Positions 33,732 to 41,309 of a stretch of 64,000 bases of DNA are shown here, piece after piece (the first letter of the stretch is position 1; each line of letters opens with the position of its first letter). This stretch comes from Paludibaculum fermentans_A (GTDB lineage: Bacteria; Acidobacteriota; Terriglobia; Bryobacterales; Bryobacteraceae), in assembly GCF_051172195.1 (NCBI RefSeq), contig NZ_JBPJAQ010000005.1, positions 62,001-126,000 on the forward strand, written 5' to 3'. A program made the position numbers and the translations under genes. The notes beneath the pieces are model-generated. The model was not told where the DNA came from, ran no database searches, and worked only from the letters and a program-made list of their open reading frames with translations.

Positions 33732-35428
33732 CTCAATGCTCCTTTGTTCGCCAGCCGTCTCAGCGCGATGGCGTTCAAGAGATCCTCATTCCGATCAGCC
33801 CAGGTGGAAGACCGCTCACCGGATGAATCGCCGGTGCCCGCGCCGAACTCCATTTGTGCCCCTCGCACCTGGGACGTCGCCGCCTCGCTTCGGGGGCTGA
33901 TCTCCTGCCCGGTTCGCGTATCGGGTGCAATGCGATCCAGCGGCCCGGAAAGCCGCTCCGCCACCGGATGAAATTCACTACTCCACCCGGCTGCCTGCAG
34001 CCGCCCCTCGAGGGCGTGGCTGTTCGCGTTCAGTGAGTCGGCAAGGGAGGCATCCAGGGTACGTATGGAAACCCGCACCCCGCCGCCCGACTCCACAAAG
34101 CGCAAGTTGATTCCGCTTCCGGACTCGTCGTCCATCTGGATCTGAACGCTCTGCACAAGAGGCGTTTCGATATCGCTTGAGGTGGTTCGATCCGGTGCGG
34201 AGGCGCCGCTCGCGGTGTTGCTTCGTGGTGCGCGGATCTCGCGCTCAACGGGGAGCTTCTGCTCTGCGCCTGGTGTACCCGGAAGACCGCTACTCCCACC
34301 TGGCTGGAATTCAGGACGCGTGTGGCTCAGTTCGCTCAAAGGCACAGGTTCGGTCGTTTTGCGAACCGTTTGCCGAGCTTCCGCCTCCCCAGCCCCAGAT
34401 TCGTCGGGGCGATCCGCCCCCCGATCCCAGTTCTGGCTCGGATAGTCACCTCTCTCCACAGGCCCGACGATACTCGCAGATGTCTGCTTGAGATTGCGCG
34501 CCTCTGGAAGAAAGCTCTTGGTATCCAGGATCGACGGCTCGCGCTGGGCGCTCCCTGCGATGGACTGATCCTTTTGGTGAGCCGCCGCCACACGCGGCAG
34601 GGCAAGTGCCGGCGCCGGGTCCTGGACCGTCCCTGCGATGCGATATGGGAATTGCGAGAGAGGTGCGACGGGCTTCTCAGGCCGGGCAGGATGAGCCCGC
34701 ATTTCTCCTCTCATGACCTCAGGGGGGAGAGCGGCGCGCTCGATCCCCATTGGAAGGTGTTTCTGCACCGGAACGCCGGAATCCTCTAAGCCATCGCTCC
34801 CCGCCATGGCGGAGGGGATGCCACTCGCTGCCTGCGCCAGACGCTCCGATTGGGATTCAAGCGAATCGGGCGGCGAACTCAACGGCGCATCCGGCTTGAT
34901 CGAATCGGTGAACGGTAGCACCAGTTGAGGGCTGACTGCCCCTGCCTGCGAGGCCATTGGAGGACAGGCATCCTGCTCATCCTGGCGTTCCGTTTCGGAC
35001 AGGGAGCCATTCGAAGCTGCGATTGGATCCTCCGGCAATTCCGCACTGGGCGGCAAAGCGAAAGTCAGGGGATGCTCTGCTGGTGTCGCGAAGGCGGCTG
35101 GAGGATACAGGTTGAGTCCTGCTAGGGGATCTGACTCTCGAGAAGCCCCCTGCTCCGCCGCCGGGTCAGGCCGATCCTGATTCTCTTCACCGCACTTCCG
35201 CGCAAATGAGGGGGCGCCCTCCAAAGCACCGGTGGCAGGCTGTTGACTTGAGCAACCAGTGTTGTCTACCCCGAAACTTTCAATCAAAGCCGAAATGAAT
35301 GCCCCAAGTTCCTCAGTCGTTTGCGAGGGCAACGCAGATGCCCCCGGAGCATTCCTGGCGTCATGGATCGAGATGGGGTTGATCAGAGGGGCTGCAGAGC
35401 TGAAGGCGATCGCATTCACGCAAGTCAA
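33728..35428 (-). CDS. fliK: FliK-like flagellar hook-length control protein
   Basis: 566 residues from a TTG at 35428; a GTG at 35419 is an alternative, and an in-frame stop lies just upstream. Most of the protein is low-complexity Ser/Pro/Glu-rich, as expected for a FliK ruler. The conserved globular part is at about 440-510 (SVQIQMDDESGSGINLRFVE, VRVSIRTLDASLADSLNAN, LQAAGWSSEFHP), matching the FliK C-terminal domain that triggers the FlhB switch. Position at the head of fliK-flgD-flgE supports the call. The N-terminal half cannot be aligned by eye. Confidence 0.82.
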   Translation of the reverse strand: MTCVNAIAFSSAAPLINPISIHDARNAPGASALPSQTTEELGAFISALIESFGVDNTGCSSQQPATGALEGAPSFARKCGEENQDRPDPAAEQGASRESDPLAGLNLYPPAAFATPAEHPLTFALPPSAELPEDPIAASNGSLSETERQDEQDACPPMASQAGAVSPQLVLPFTDSIKPDAPLSSPPDSLESQSERLAQAASGIPSAMAGSDGLEDSGVPVQKHLPMGIERAALPPEVMRGEMRAHPARPEKPVAPLSQFPYRIAGTVQDPAPALALPRVAAAHQKDQSIAGSAQREPSILDTKSFLPEARNLKQTSASIVGPVERGDYPSQNWDRGADRPDESGAGEAEARQTVRKTTEPVPLSELSHTRPEFQPGGSSGLPGTPGAEQKLPVEREIRAPRSNTASGASAPDRTTSSDIETPLVQSVQIQMDDESGSGINLRFVESGGGVRVSIRTLDASLADSLNANSHALEGRLQAAGWSSEFHPVAERLSGPLDRIAPDTRTGQEISPRSEAATSQVRGAQMEFGAGTGDSSGERSSTWADRNEDLLNAIALRRLANKGALR

Positions 35429-35622
35429 TCATGCATTCTGAAGGCCATCCGCAAGAGCCCTCCACATCAATAGGTTGCATTTTCCCTAATTGAAACGGTG
35501 TGCCGAATTGGCATCTCGCGGAGTACAGGTTTGTTCCGCTTTGGATTCCTCATCGGCATTTCCAGACGAAATTCCCGGTTTTTTCTGGACCTGCAATTGC
35601 TCAGGTATTCATCGAGTCTCCA
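35429..35622. promoter_or_regulatory. Divergent flagellar promoter region with candidate sigma-54 site
   Basis: 194 bp separating the fliK-flgD-flgE operon (minus) from flgF-flgG-flgA (plus). On the plus strand TGGAC-N7-TTGCT at 35586-35601 has the -24 GG and -12 GC dinucleotides exactly 10 bp apart, as in sigma-54 promoters (consensus TGGCAC-N5-TTGCW). Transcription would begin near 35612, leaving an ~11-nt leader before flgF. On the minus strand GGCACACCGTTTCA has a good -24 half but lacks the -12 GC. The sigma-54 activator encoded at 14373-15746 is a possible regulator. All of this is inference from sequence pattern. Confidence 0.4.
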
Positions 35623-36372
35623 ATGGACCCACTCACCACAACTGCAGCAGCGGGGATGCGTTCTCGCCTCGAAACGCTCGACCTCCTGTCCAATAATCTC
35701 GCCAACGTCTCGACTCCCGGATTCAAGGCGGATCGCGAAGCGTATTCCCTCTATATGGCGGAGGAAAGCCTGCTCGCGGCAGAGGCTGGCGGAATTCCCC
35801 AGGTCAGCGCTCCCGTGATTGAGACGAATCGCACCGACTATTCACAAGGACTCTTGACCTCTACAGGCAACAGCACTGACCTCGCCCTTTCGGGACCCGG
35901 CTTCTTCCAGGTGGATGGGCCCAATGGTACGCTGCTGACACGCAACGGCCGGCTGCAGGTGGCTCGCAACGGCCAACTGACAACTGTGGACGGGTACGAA
36001 CTCTCCACACTGGAACCACGCCGCATCCGGTTGAACCCGGACGCGCCGTTCTCGGTCGATCCCGACGGCACTGTCCGTCAGGACGGCGCAGCCATGGGCC
36101 GTCTCAAGCTCGTAAATCTCCATCCTCAGACTCAGGCCGCACGCCGGGAGGGTCTCTACTTTTCGCTGGATGGCGGTGGATCGCAGGGCCTCACCCCGGC
36201 CAGCGCCGAAGTCCGGCAAGGCAGCCTCGAGGCATCCAACTACTCCGCTGCCGAGGCGGCCGTCAAGCTCGTCGGAGTACTCAGGCAATTCGAGGCGCTG
36301 CAACGTGCCAGCCAGCTCGGTGCTGAGATGAGCCGCCGCGCCGTAGAAGAGGTCGCCCGCGTCACCGCTTAG
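35623..36372 (+). CDS. flgF: Flagellar basal-body rod protein FlgF
   Basis: 249 residues from the ATG at 35623; upstream open frame to 35500 is noncoding in character. The N-terminal axial motif is AGMRSRLETLDLLSNNLANVSTPGFKADR. The flagellar hook-basal body fold follows, with ALSGPGFFQVDGPNG and DGYELSTLEP. The C-terminal helix ends in EVARVTA, with LRQFEALQRASQ just before. FlgF is a proximal rod component. No clear Shine-Dalgarno sequence precedes the ATG, which fits a very short leader from the candidate promoter upstream. Confidence 0.93.
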   Translation: MDPLTTTAAAGMRSRLETLDLLSNNLANVSTPGFKADREAYSLYMAEESLLAAEAGGIPQVSAPVIETNRTDYSQGLLTSTGNSTDLALSGPGFFQVDGPNGTLLTRNGRLQVARNGQLTTVDGYELSTLEPRRIRLNPDAPFSVDPDGTVRQDGAAMGRLKLVNLHPQTQAARREGLYFSLDGGGSQGLTPASAEVRQGSLEASNYSAAEAAVKLVGVLRQFEALQRASQLGAEMSRRAVEEVARVTA

Positions 36373-36390
36373 CTAATAAGGAGTGAACTT

Positions 36391-37182
36391 TTGATACGAG
36401 CATTATTCAGCGCCGCCAGCGGTATGGAGGCGCAGCAAACGAATGTTGACAACATCGCGCACAATCTCGCGAATGCCAATACCGTCGGCTATAAGATGCG
36501 CCGCGCCCAATTCCAGGACTTGCTCTATCAGACGATGGTGCAGCCCGGCGCGGCGGCAGGCTCCCAGACCGTTGTACCCAGCGGCCTTCAAATCGGCCTC
36601 GGCACTCGTGTCTCCGCCAACGAGATTTCCTTCGCACAGGGCAGCTTCTCGTCCACCGGAAATCCGCTGGACCTCGTGATTCAAGGTCGAGGATTCTTCC
36701 AAATCCGGCGCGCGAACGGAGAGATCGCTTACTCTCGTGCCGGACAATTTCAGATGGACAGCGATGGAAACATCGTTACCGGTGATGGTGATGCGCTGGA
36801 GCCTCAAATCACGGTACCGCCCGAGGCACAGAGCATCACTATCGGATCGGATGGGACCGTCAGTTACACCCTACCAGGGCAGACTGCCACGCAACTGGGC
36901 GGGCAGATCCAACTCGCCAACTTCACCAATCCAGCAGGCCTGAACAGCATCGGGAAGAACCTCTACGCTCCAACAGATGCGTCCGGTGAGCCGACCATCG
37001 GCACACCCGGAGGCCAGGAGGGAATCGGCGCGCTCCTCCAGGGCTACGTTGAACAGTCCAACGTTTCCGTTGTGGAGGCCTTTGTCGACCTGATCGTCAG
37101 CCAGCGCGCCTACGAAGCCAACTCCAAGGTCGTGAAGGCGGCCGACGAGATGTACCAGCAAGTGAACAACATGACCCGATGA
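36391..37182 (+). CDS. flgG: Flagellar distal rod protein FlgG
   Basis: 263 residues, full length, from a TTG at 36391. AAGGAG lies 7 bp upstream and the product begins MIRALFSAASGMEAQQTNVD, the invariant FlgG N-terminus, so the TTG is the true start. It shows NNL-type NIAHNLANANTVGYK, VIQGRGFFQIRRANGE, and the C-terminal DLIVSQRAYEANSKVVKAADEM. The stop overlaps the flgA ATG. Confidence 0.97.
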   Translation: MIRALFSAASGMEAQQTNVDNIAHNLANANTVGYKMRRAQFQDLLYQTMVQPGAAAGSQTVVPSGLQIGLGTRVSANEISFAQGSFSSTGNPLDLVIQGRGFFQIRRANGEIAYSRAGQFQMDSDGNIVTGDGDALEPQITVPPEAQSITIGSDGTVSYTLPGQTATQLGGQIQLANFTNPAGLNSIGKNLYAPTDASGEPTIGTPGGQEGIGALLQGYVEQSNVSVVEAFVDLIVSQRAYEANSKVVKAADEMYQQVNNMTR

Positions 37183-38216
37183 AGATACCTCTCCTACTCG
37201 CACTCGGCTGCAACATTGCTACCGCCTCGGACTGCCTCCAGGTCGATCGCCTGCAGGTGCAGGCAGGCGACCTCGCCGCAAAACTGCCAGCCTTCGCCGG
37301 CTTGCCTGCCGGCGCGGTTCTGGGCTACACGCCAGCCCCTGGCCTGAGGCGCTTCTGGTCGGCCAGTCAGCTGAATGCAATGCTGGCTCGTCATGGGGCG
37401 CCTGTCCTGCCGCTTACCGCACAGCCGCCGGTAACTGTCTGCGTGGAACGTCCGTCCCGAACCTACACTGCCCAGGAAGTCGTCCAGGCCCTGCGGGCAG
37501 CACTCCCGCCGGAAGCCCGCTTTGAACTCATCGACTTCTGCCGCCTGCCTATGCCCACGGGAGAGCTCCACTTTGAGTTGAAGTCTCTAGCCCGGCCCGC
37601 GGTTCAATCAACCCGGGAATCGCTCCTTTGGAAAGGACACGTCAGGTACGACGCCCACCGTAGCGCGCCATTCTGGGCCAATGTCCGCGTCTCCGTTCCT
37701 CACGAAGGCTTCTACGCCGCGGCCGATCTCCCGCAAGGCCACGTGATCACACCGGCTGACATCAGGCATGACACTCGGCTCGCGTCGCCGCACGACCCTA
37801 AACCCGCCACTGAGGAAGCCGACCTTATCGGCCTGGTGTGCCGCCGGACTATCCGTTCGGGGATTCCCTTGCGGGGGGATCTCCTGGCCCGTCCTTCCGC
37901 AGTGGCAATCGGAGACGACCTGCAGGTGATTGTGGAGTCAGGATCCGCGCAAGTGAAATTCCAGGGTCGCGCCTTGGCCACGGGCCGGCAGGGCGAATCT
38001 ATCCTCGTCGAGAACACGCAAACCGGTAAACGGCTCAAGGCGTTCATTGAAGCGCCGGGACAAGCCATCATTCGGATCTCCGACAACAATGACAATCAGA
38101 ACCCCGATCGTACTGGCATTCATGCTGGCAGTCTCCGCCGTCCCGCTGTGGCCCGCGGCGCGAAAGCCAAAGAAACAGGAACTGAGCTCGCTCGACAGAT
38201 ACCTTCAGGACGCTGA
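37179..38216 (+). CDS. flgA: Flagellar P-ring assembly chaperone FlgA
   Basis: 345 residues with an N-terminal signal sequence. The conserved part is the SAF-like C-terminal domain: FYAAADLPQGHVITPADIRHD, LIGLVCRRTIRSGIPLRGDLL, and a final VENTQTGKRLKAFI. FlgA binds FlgI in the periplasm and assists P-ring formation. The SAF domain ends near residue 306, but the frame continues ~40 residues over the start of flgH, giving a 128-bp overlap. The tail (from SDNNDNQNPDR onward) is Arg/Gly-rich and looks nonconserved. Confidence 0.93.
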   Translation: MKIPLLLALGCNIATASDCLQVDRLQVQAGDLAAKLPAFAGLPAGAVLGYTPAPGLRRFWSASQLNAMLARHGAPVLPLTAQPPVTVCVERPSRTYTAQEVVQALRAALPPEARFELIDFCRLPMPTGELHFELKSLARPAVQSTRESLLWKGHVRYDAHRSAPFWANVRVSVPHEGFYAAADLPQGHVITPADIRHDTRLASPHDPKPATEEADLIGLVCRRTIRSGIPLRGDLLARPSAVAIGDDLQVIVESGSAQVKFQGRALATGRQGESILVENTQTGKRLKAFIEAPGQAIIRISDNNDNQNPDRTGIHAGSLRRPAVARGAKAKETGTELARQIPSGR

Positions 38217-38790
38217 GCGGCAGGCTCCGCCGCCAGTCACATCGCCCGGTTCGCTCTACGATCAATCAGGCCGCCTGGCTGACCTCGCCCGCGATTCCCG
38301 GGCTGCCCAACTCAACGACCTCGTCACGATCGTCATCCTGGATAAAGCCTCCGCCATTTCGAAGGGCACTACCAGTACGAGCCGGAAGTCCAACGCGTCA
38401 GCATCCATCTCCGCGATGGGCGGTCCCGTGAAAACGCCCGGTCCGCTCTCTTCCCTGGCCGGTCTCGGCGGCAGTAACAAACTGGAAGGCTCGGGACAGA
38501 CCTCCCGGGAAACTGAGCTCAGAACTACGCTGTCGGCCCGAGTCATCTACGTGCTCCCCAACGGCAACATGGTCGTGGAGGGCATCAAGGACGTCATGAT
38601 CAACTCAGAACGGCAAAAGGTATCGATCCGAGGAATCCTCAAGGGCAAGGATCTCTCAACGGACAACACTGTTTCCTCCGACCGGCTGGCCGATCTGGAG
38701 GTGCGCGTGGATGGCAGGGGCGTCGTCAATGACGCCATTCGGCGGCCCAACTTCCTCTACAGGCTGTTTCTTGGCCTTCTTCCCTTCTAA
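38089..38790 (+). CDS. flgH: Flagellar L-ring protein FlgH, cysteine-free
   Basis: 233 residues from the ATG at 38089. The L-ring core is clear: LNDLVTIVILDKASAIS, LRTTLSARVIYVLPNGNMVVEGIKDV and ISTDNTVSSDRLADLEV-like sequence (DLSTDNTVSSDRLADL), ending FLGLLPF. A signal peptide is present (about 1-23), but there is no lipobox and no cysteine anywhere in the protein, whereas FlgH is usually a lipoprotein. It must therefore insert in the outer membrane without a lipid anchor. The start lies inside flgA; flgI follows within 9 bp. Confidence 0.94.
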   Translation: MTIRTPIVLAFMLAVSAVPLWPAARKPKKQELSSLDRYLQDAERQAPPPVTSPGSLYDQSGRLADLARDSRAAQLNDLVTIVILDKASAISKGTTSTSRKSNASASISAMGGPVKTPGPLSSLAGLGGSNKLEGSGQTSRETELRTTLSARVIYVLPNGNMVVEGIKDVMINSERQKVSIRGILKGKDLSTDNTVSSDRLADLEVRVDGRGVVNDAIRRPNFLYRLFLGLLPF

Positions 38791-38799
38791 GTGGACCTC

Positions 38800-39900
38800 A
38801 TGATGCTCATTCTCACTGCAGCCGTTCTTATCCCTATGTTGGCCATTGCCCCTGCCACGAGGACCGGCACGCGCATTAAGGAAATCGCCTCCATCGAGGG
38901 CGTTCGGGACAACCAGCTTCTCGGCTATGGGCTTGTCGTCGGACTCAACGGAACCGGCGACAAGCGACAAACGTTCTTCTCGGCGCAATCACTGGCCAAC
39001 ATGCTGGACCGCATGGGCATCCAGGTCGCACCATCTGCCATACAAGTCCGGAACATGGCCGCCGTCATGCTCACTGCTAACCTACCCCCGTATGCGCAAC
39101 CCGGCACCCGCATCGACGTGCAAGCCTCTGCCATCGGGGACTCTTCCAACCTGCAGGGCGGAACTCTAATCCTGACACCCCTCAAAGCGGCCAACGGCGA
39201 GGTCTTCGCAGTTGCACAGGGTGCGGTCGTCACCGGAGGGTTTGTGGCAGGAAAGGGCGGCAACTCCACCACCGTCAACCACCCAACCGCCGGACGCATC
39301 CCGAACGGCGCCATCGTCGAAAAGGCCCCGCCCTCCGTCTTGAAGCCGGGCGCGCGGATTAACCTGCAGCTTCGTATGGCTGACTTCACCACCTCCGCCC
39401 GACTCGCCTCCGTCGTCAATCAGAGATTCGGAGATGGTACCGCCCGCTGCGAGAGCGCCGGACTCGTCTCTGTAGCGATCCCGCCCGACTGGACGCAGAA
39501 ACCCGTGGAGTTCGTGGCCGAGATCGAGGGGCTCACTCTCGAGGCGGATCGCCCCGCCCGTATTATCATCAACGAGCGGACTGGCACAATCACCGCCGGT
39601 TCCGGCATCCGCATTCGTCCCGCCGCCATCCTGCACGGCAACCTCAATATTGCTGTGGAAACTACGCTCGACGTCACGCAACCAGCCCCGCTTTCCGCAG
39701 GCCAAACCGCCACTACGCCTACCGTGAACGTTGTCGCCAAGGAGGATCCGGCGAAGAGCATTCATCTCAAACAAGGCGCCACAGTCGAAGATCTCGTTCG
39801 CGCCCTCACGGCCGTAGGCTCTACACCACGCGATATCATCGCGATCCTCCAGAATCTGAAAGCAGCCGGCGCGCTCGACGCGGAAATTGAGGTCTTATGA
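38800..39900 (+). CDS. flgI: Flagellar P-ring protein FlgI
   Basis: 366 residues from the ATG at 38800; a GTG at 38791 directly after the flgH stop is also possible. A signal peptide (about 1-20) is followed by the FlgI start TRIKEIASIEGVRDNQLLGYGLVVGLNGTGD. Further family blocks are QTFFSAQSLANMLDRMGI and RIIINERTGTITAGSGIRI. It forms the P-ring in the peptidoglycan layer with help from FlgA. The stop overlaps the flgJ start (ATGA). Confidence 0.96.
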   Translation: MMLILTAAVLIPMLAIAPATRTGTRIKEIASIEGVRDNQLLGYGLVVGLNGTGDKRQTFFSAQSLANMLDRMGIQVAPSAIQVRNMAAVMLTANLPPYAQPGTRIDVQASAIGDSSNLQGGTLILTPLKAANGEVFAVAQGAVVTGGFVAGKGGNSTTVNHPTAGRIPNGAIVEKAPPSVLKPGARINLQLRMADFTTSARLASVVNQRFGDGTARCESAGLVSVAIPPDWTQKPVEFVAEIEGLTLEADRPARIIINERTGTITAGSGIRIRPAAILHGNLNIAVETTLDVTQPAPLSAGQTATTPTVNVVAKEDPAKSIHLKQGATVEDLVRALTAVGSTPRDIIAILQNLKAAGALDAEIEVL

Positions 39901-40274
39901 TCAGTTCACTCAGGCAAGCCCCCCAACCATCAACAGCGGATCCAATCCAAATCTCCAGGGGAGAATCCATGGACAACCGCCATGTGAAGCAAACCGCCGA
40001 GCAATTTGAATCCCTGCTCATCGGGCAAATCATGCACTCCATGCGGGCATCCTCGGGTGGAGGCTGGATGGGCACAGGCGAGGATCAGGCCGGTTCGACC
40101 ATGGGAGACTTCGCGGAACAGCATCTTGCGCAGGTTATGGCGCAGCAGGGCGGCTTTGGCCTCGCCTCCCTGATTCAACAGGGACTCACTCGTGCCAGCG
40201 ATCCGGCTCCCGCCATCTCGACAGGTGAGTCGACGCGGACACTGGCGCTTCCCAGCACCCTGGCACTCAAATGA
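39897..40274 (+). CDS. flgJ: FlgJ-type rod assembly protein, N-terminal domain only
   Basis: 125 residues. The rod-binding domain of FlgJ is recognisable: TAEQFESLLIGQIMHSMRA and FAEQHLAQVMAQQGGFGLA. The C-terminal peptidoglycan hydrolase domain of enterobacterial FlgJ is absent, so a separate muramidase must open the wall for rod growth. The ATG at 39897 overlaps the flgI stop; an internal ATG at 39969 with GGGGAGA upstream would give a 101-residue protein starting MDNRHVK and keeps the whole domain. Confidence 0.88.
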   Translation: MISSLRQAPQPSTADPIQISRGESMDNRHVKQTAEQFESLLIGQIMHSMRASSGGGWMGTGEDQAGSTMGDFAEQHLAQVMAQQGGFGLASLIQQGLTRASDPAPAISTGESTRTLALPSTLALK

Positions 40275-40283
40275 CGTACGCAG

Positions 40284-40562
40284 CTACCCGCCCAAGTCTT
40301 CCGCCAACCGCAGTACGTACTCCGGTGGCACCTGGCGGATCACCTCTTTGGTCTCCTTGTCTACGATCCGCATCACCGGTCCCTTGGTGTACCGGTCGAA
40401 CGCAAAGGTCAGTTCGGTGCCTTCGCCAAAGATCTGCGCTCCGTTTACGGCCTGCACCGCCTTCACCAACTGCCGCTGCTCAGACCGTTGCTGAGGTGTC
40501 ATTGGGAAGGTCGTCGAGACGGTCGGCAACTCGCCAATTGCGTCCATTCGTCCAATTTCCAT
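40284..40562 (-). CDS. flaG: FlaG family protein
   Basis: 92 residues from the ATG at 40562, with GGAGG 6 bp upstream. An ATG at 40664 is open too but sits inside the nuoB terminator hairpin, so the shorter start is chosen. The C-terminal half is the FlaG core: LTFAFDRYTKGPVMRIVDKE, then EVIRQVPPEYVLRLAED. FlaG proteins influence filament length or export in several bacteria. It converges on flgJ (9 bp apart) and is not in either large flagellar operon. Confidence 0.9.
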   Translation of the reverse strand: MEIGRMDAIGELPTVSTTFPMTPQQRSEQRQLVKAVQAVNGAQIFGEGTELTFAFDRYTKGPVMRIVDKETKEVIRQVPPEYVLRLAEDLGG

Positions 40563-40628
40563 AGCCTGCCTCCATCCGGGAAGTGTCTTCCCAACAGGCG
40601 TATCGGTCGGCAATCCATGGACATGAGC

Positions 40629-40658
40629 AAAAGAAAACGCCGGCGTTGTAGCCGGCGC
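40629..40658 (-). terminator. Rho-independent terminator of nuoB
   Basis: Minus strand: CGCCGGC-TACAAC-GCCGGCG, a perfect 7-bp stem with 6-nt loop, followed by TTTTCTTTT. It lies 30 bp beyond the nuoB stop and upstream of flaG, so flaG is probably transcribed separately. Confidence 0.85.
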
Positions 40659-40688
40659 TTTCATAGTCTGGATTGAACCTGGATTACA

Positions 40689-41252
40689 CTACGACAGATT
40701 CAGAACATCCTTCACCACACCGGTCTGCTTCTGGATCTTCTCCTGCAGCATCATAATCGCGTAGATCAACTGCTCCGGACGCGGCGGACAACCCGGCACA
40801 TACACGTCCACCGGAATCACCTGATTCACCGGGATCAGTGCATAGTTACTGAATACGCCTGTCGAGGTGGCGCAAGCCCCCATCGAAATCACCCAGCGTG
40901 GCTCAGGCATCTGTTGGTACAACTGCCGGATCACAGGAGCCATCTTGTTCGATACCCGCCCGGCAATGATCATCAAATCCGACTGGCGCGGACTGCCCCG
41001 GAACACCTCGGCGCCAAATCGCGCGATGTCAAACCGCGAGGCGCTCATCGCCATCATTTCAATCGCGCAGCAGGCCAATCCAAACGTCATTGGCCAGATA
41101 GAGTTCTTCCGCCCCCAGTTGATGACGCTGTCTACCGTCGTCATCAGGATCCCATCGCTCGGGCTGACCACGGCATCCGTGTCAATCCGGCTGAAGAGGT
41201 CGGCCGGCGGCTCTCCCAGCGTGATCTGGTTCTCGCGGATCTTGTTTTCCAT
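40689..41252 (-). CDS. nuoB: NADH-quinone oxidoreductase subunit B (isolated)
   Basis: 187 residues from the ATG at 41252. NuoB carries the N2 [4Fe-4S] cluster next to the quinone site of complex I. The four ligands are visible: adjacent cysteines in FGLACCAIEMM, one in GACATSTGVF and one in VPGCPPRPEQL. The LPVDVYVPGCPPRP-type motif appears as IPVDVYVPGCPPRP. It stands alone: no nuoA, nuoC or nuoD is adjacent, and it has its own terminator. Alternative small NiFe-hydrogenase subunits are less likely given the motif order. Confidence 0.94.
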   Translation of the reverse strand: MENKIRENQITLGEPPADLFSRIDTDAVVSPSDGILMTTVDSVINWGRKNSIWPMTFGLACCAIEMMAMSASRFDIARFGAEVFRGSPRQSDLMIIAGRVSNKMAPVIRQLYQQMPEPRWVISMGACATSTGVFSNYALIPVNQVIPVDVYVPGCPPRPEQLIYAIMMLQEKIQKQTGVVKDVLNLS

Positions 41253-41309
41253 ATCCCCTCTGTTTAGATTATCCCATGGCGGGCCGGCTGGATAGAATGG
41301 TAGAAGTCC

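Noticed and set aside
40563..40664. Longer flaG start at 40664
   Set aside because: It would place the first codons inside the nuoB terminator hairpin; GGAGG supports the ATG at 40562.
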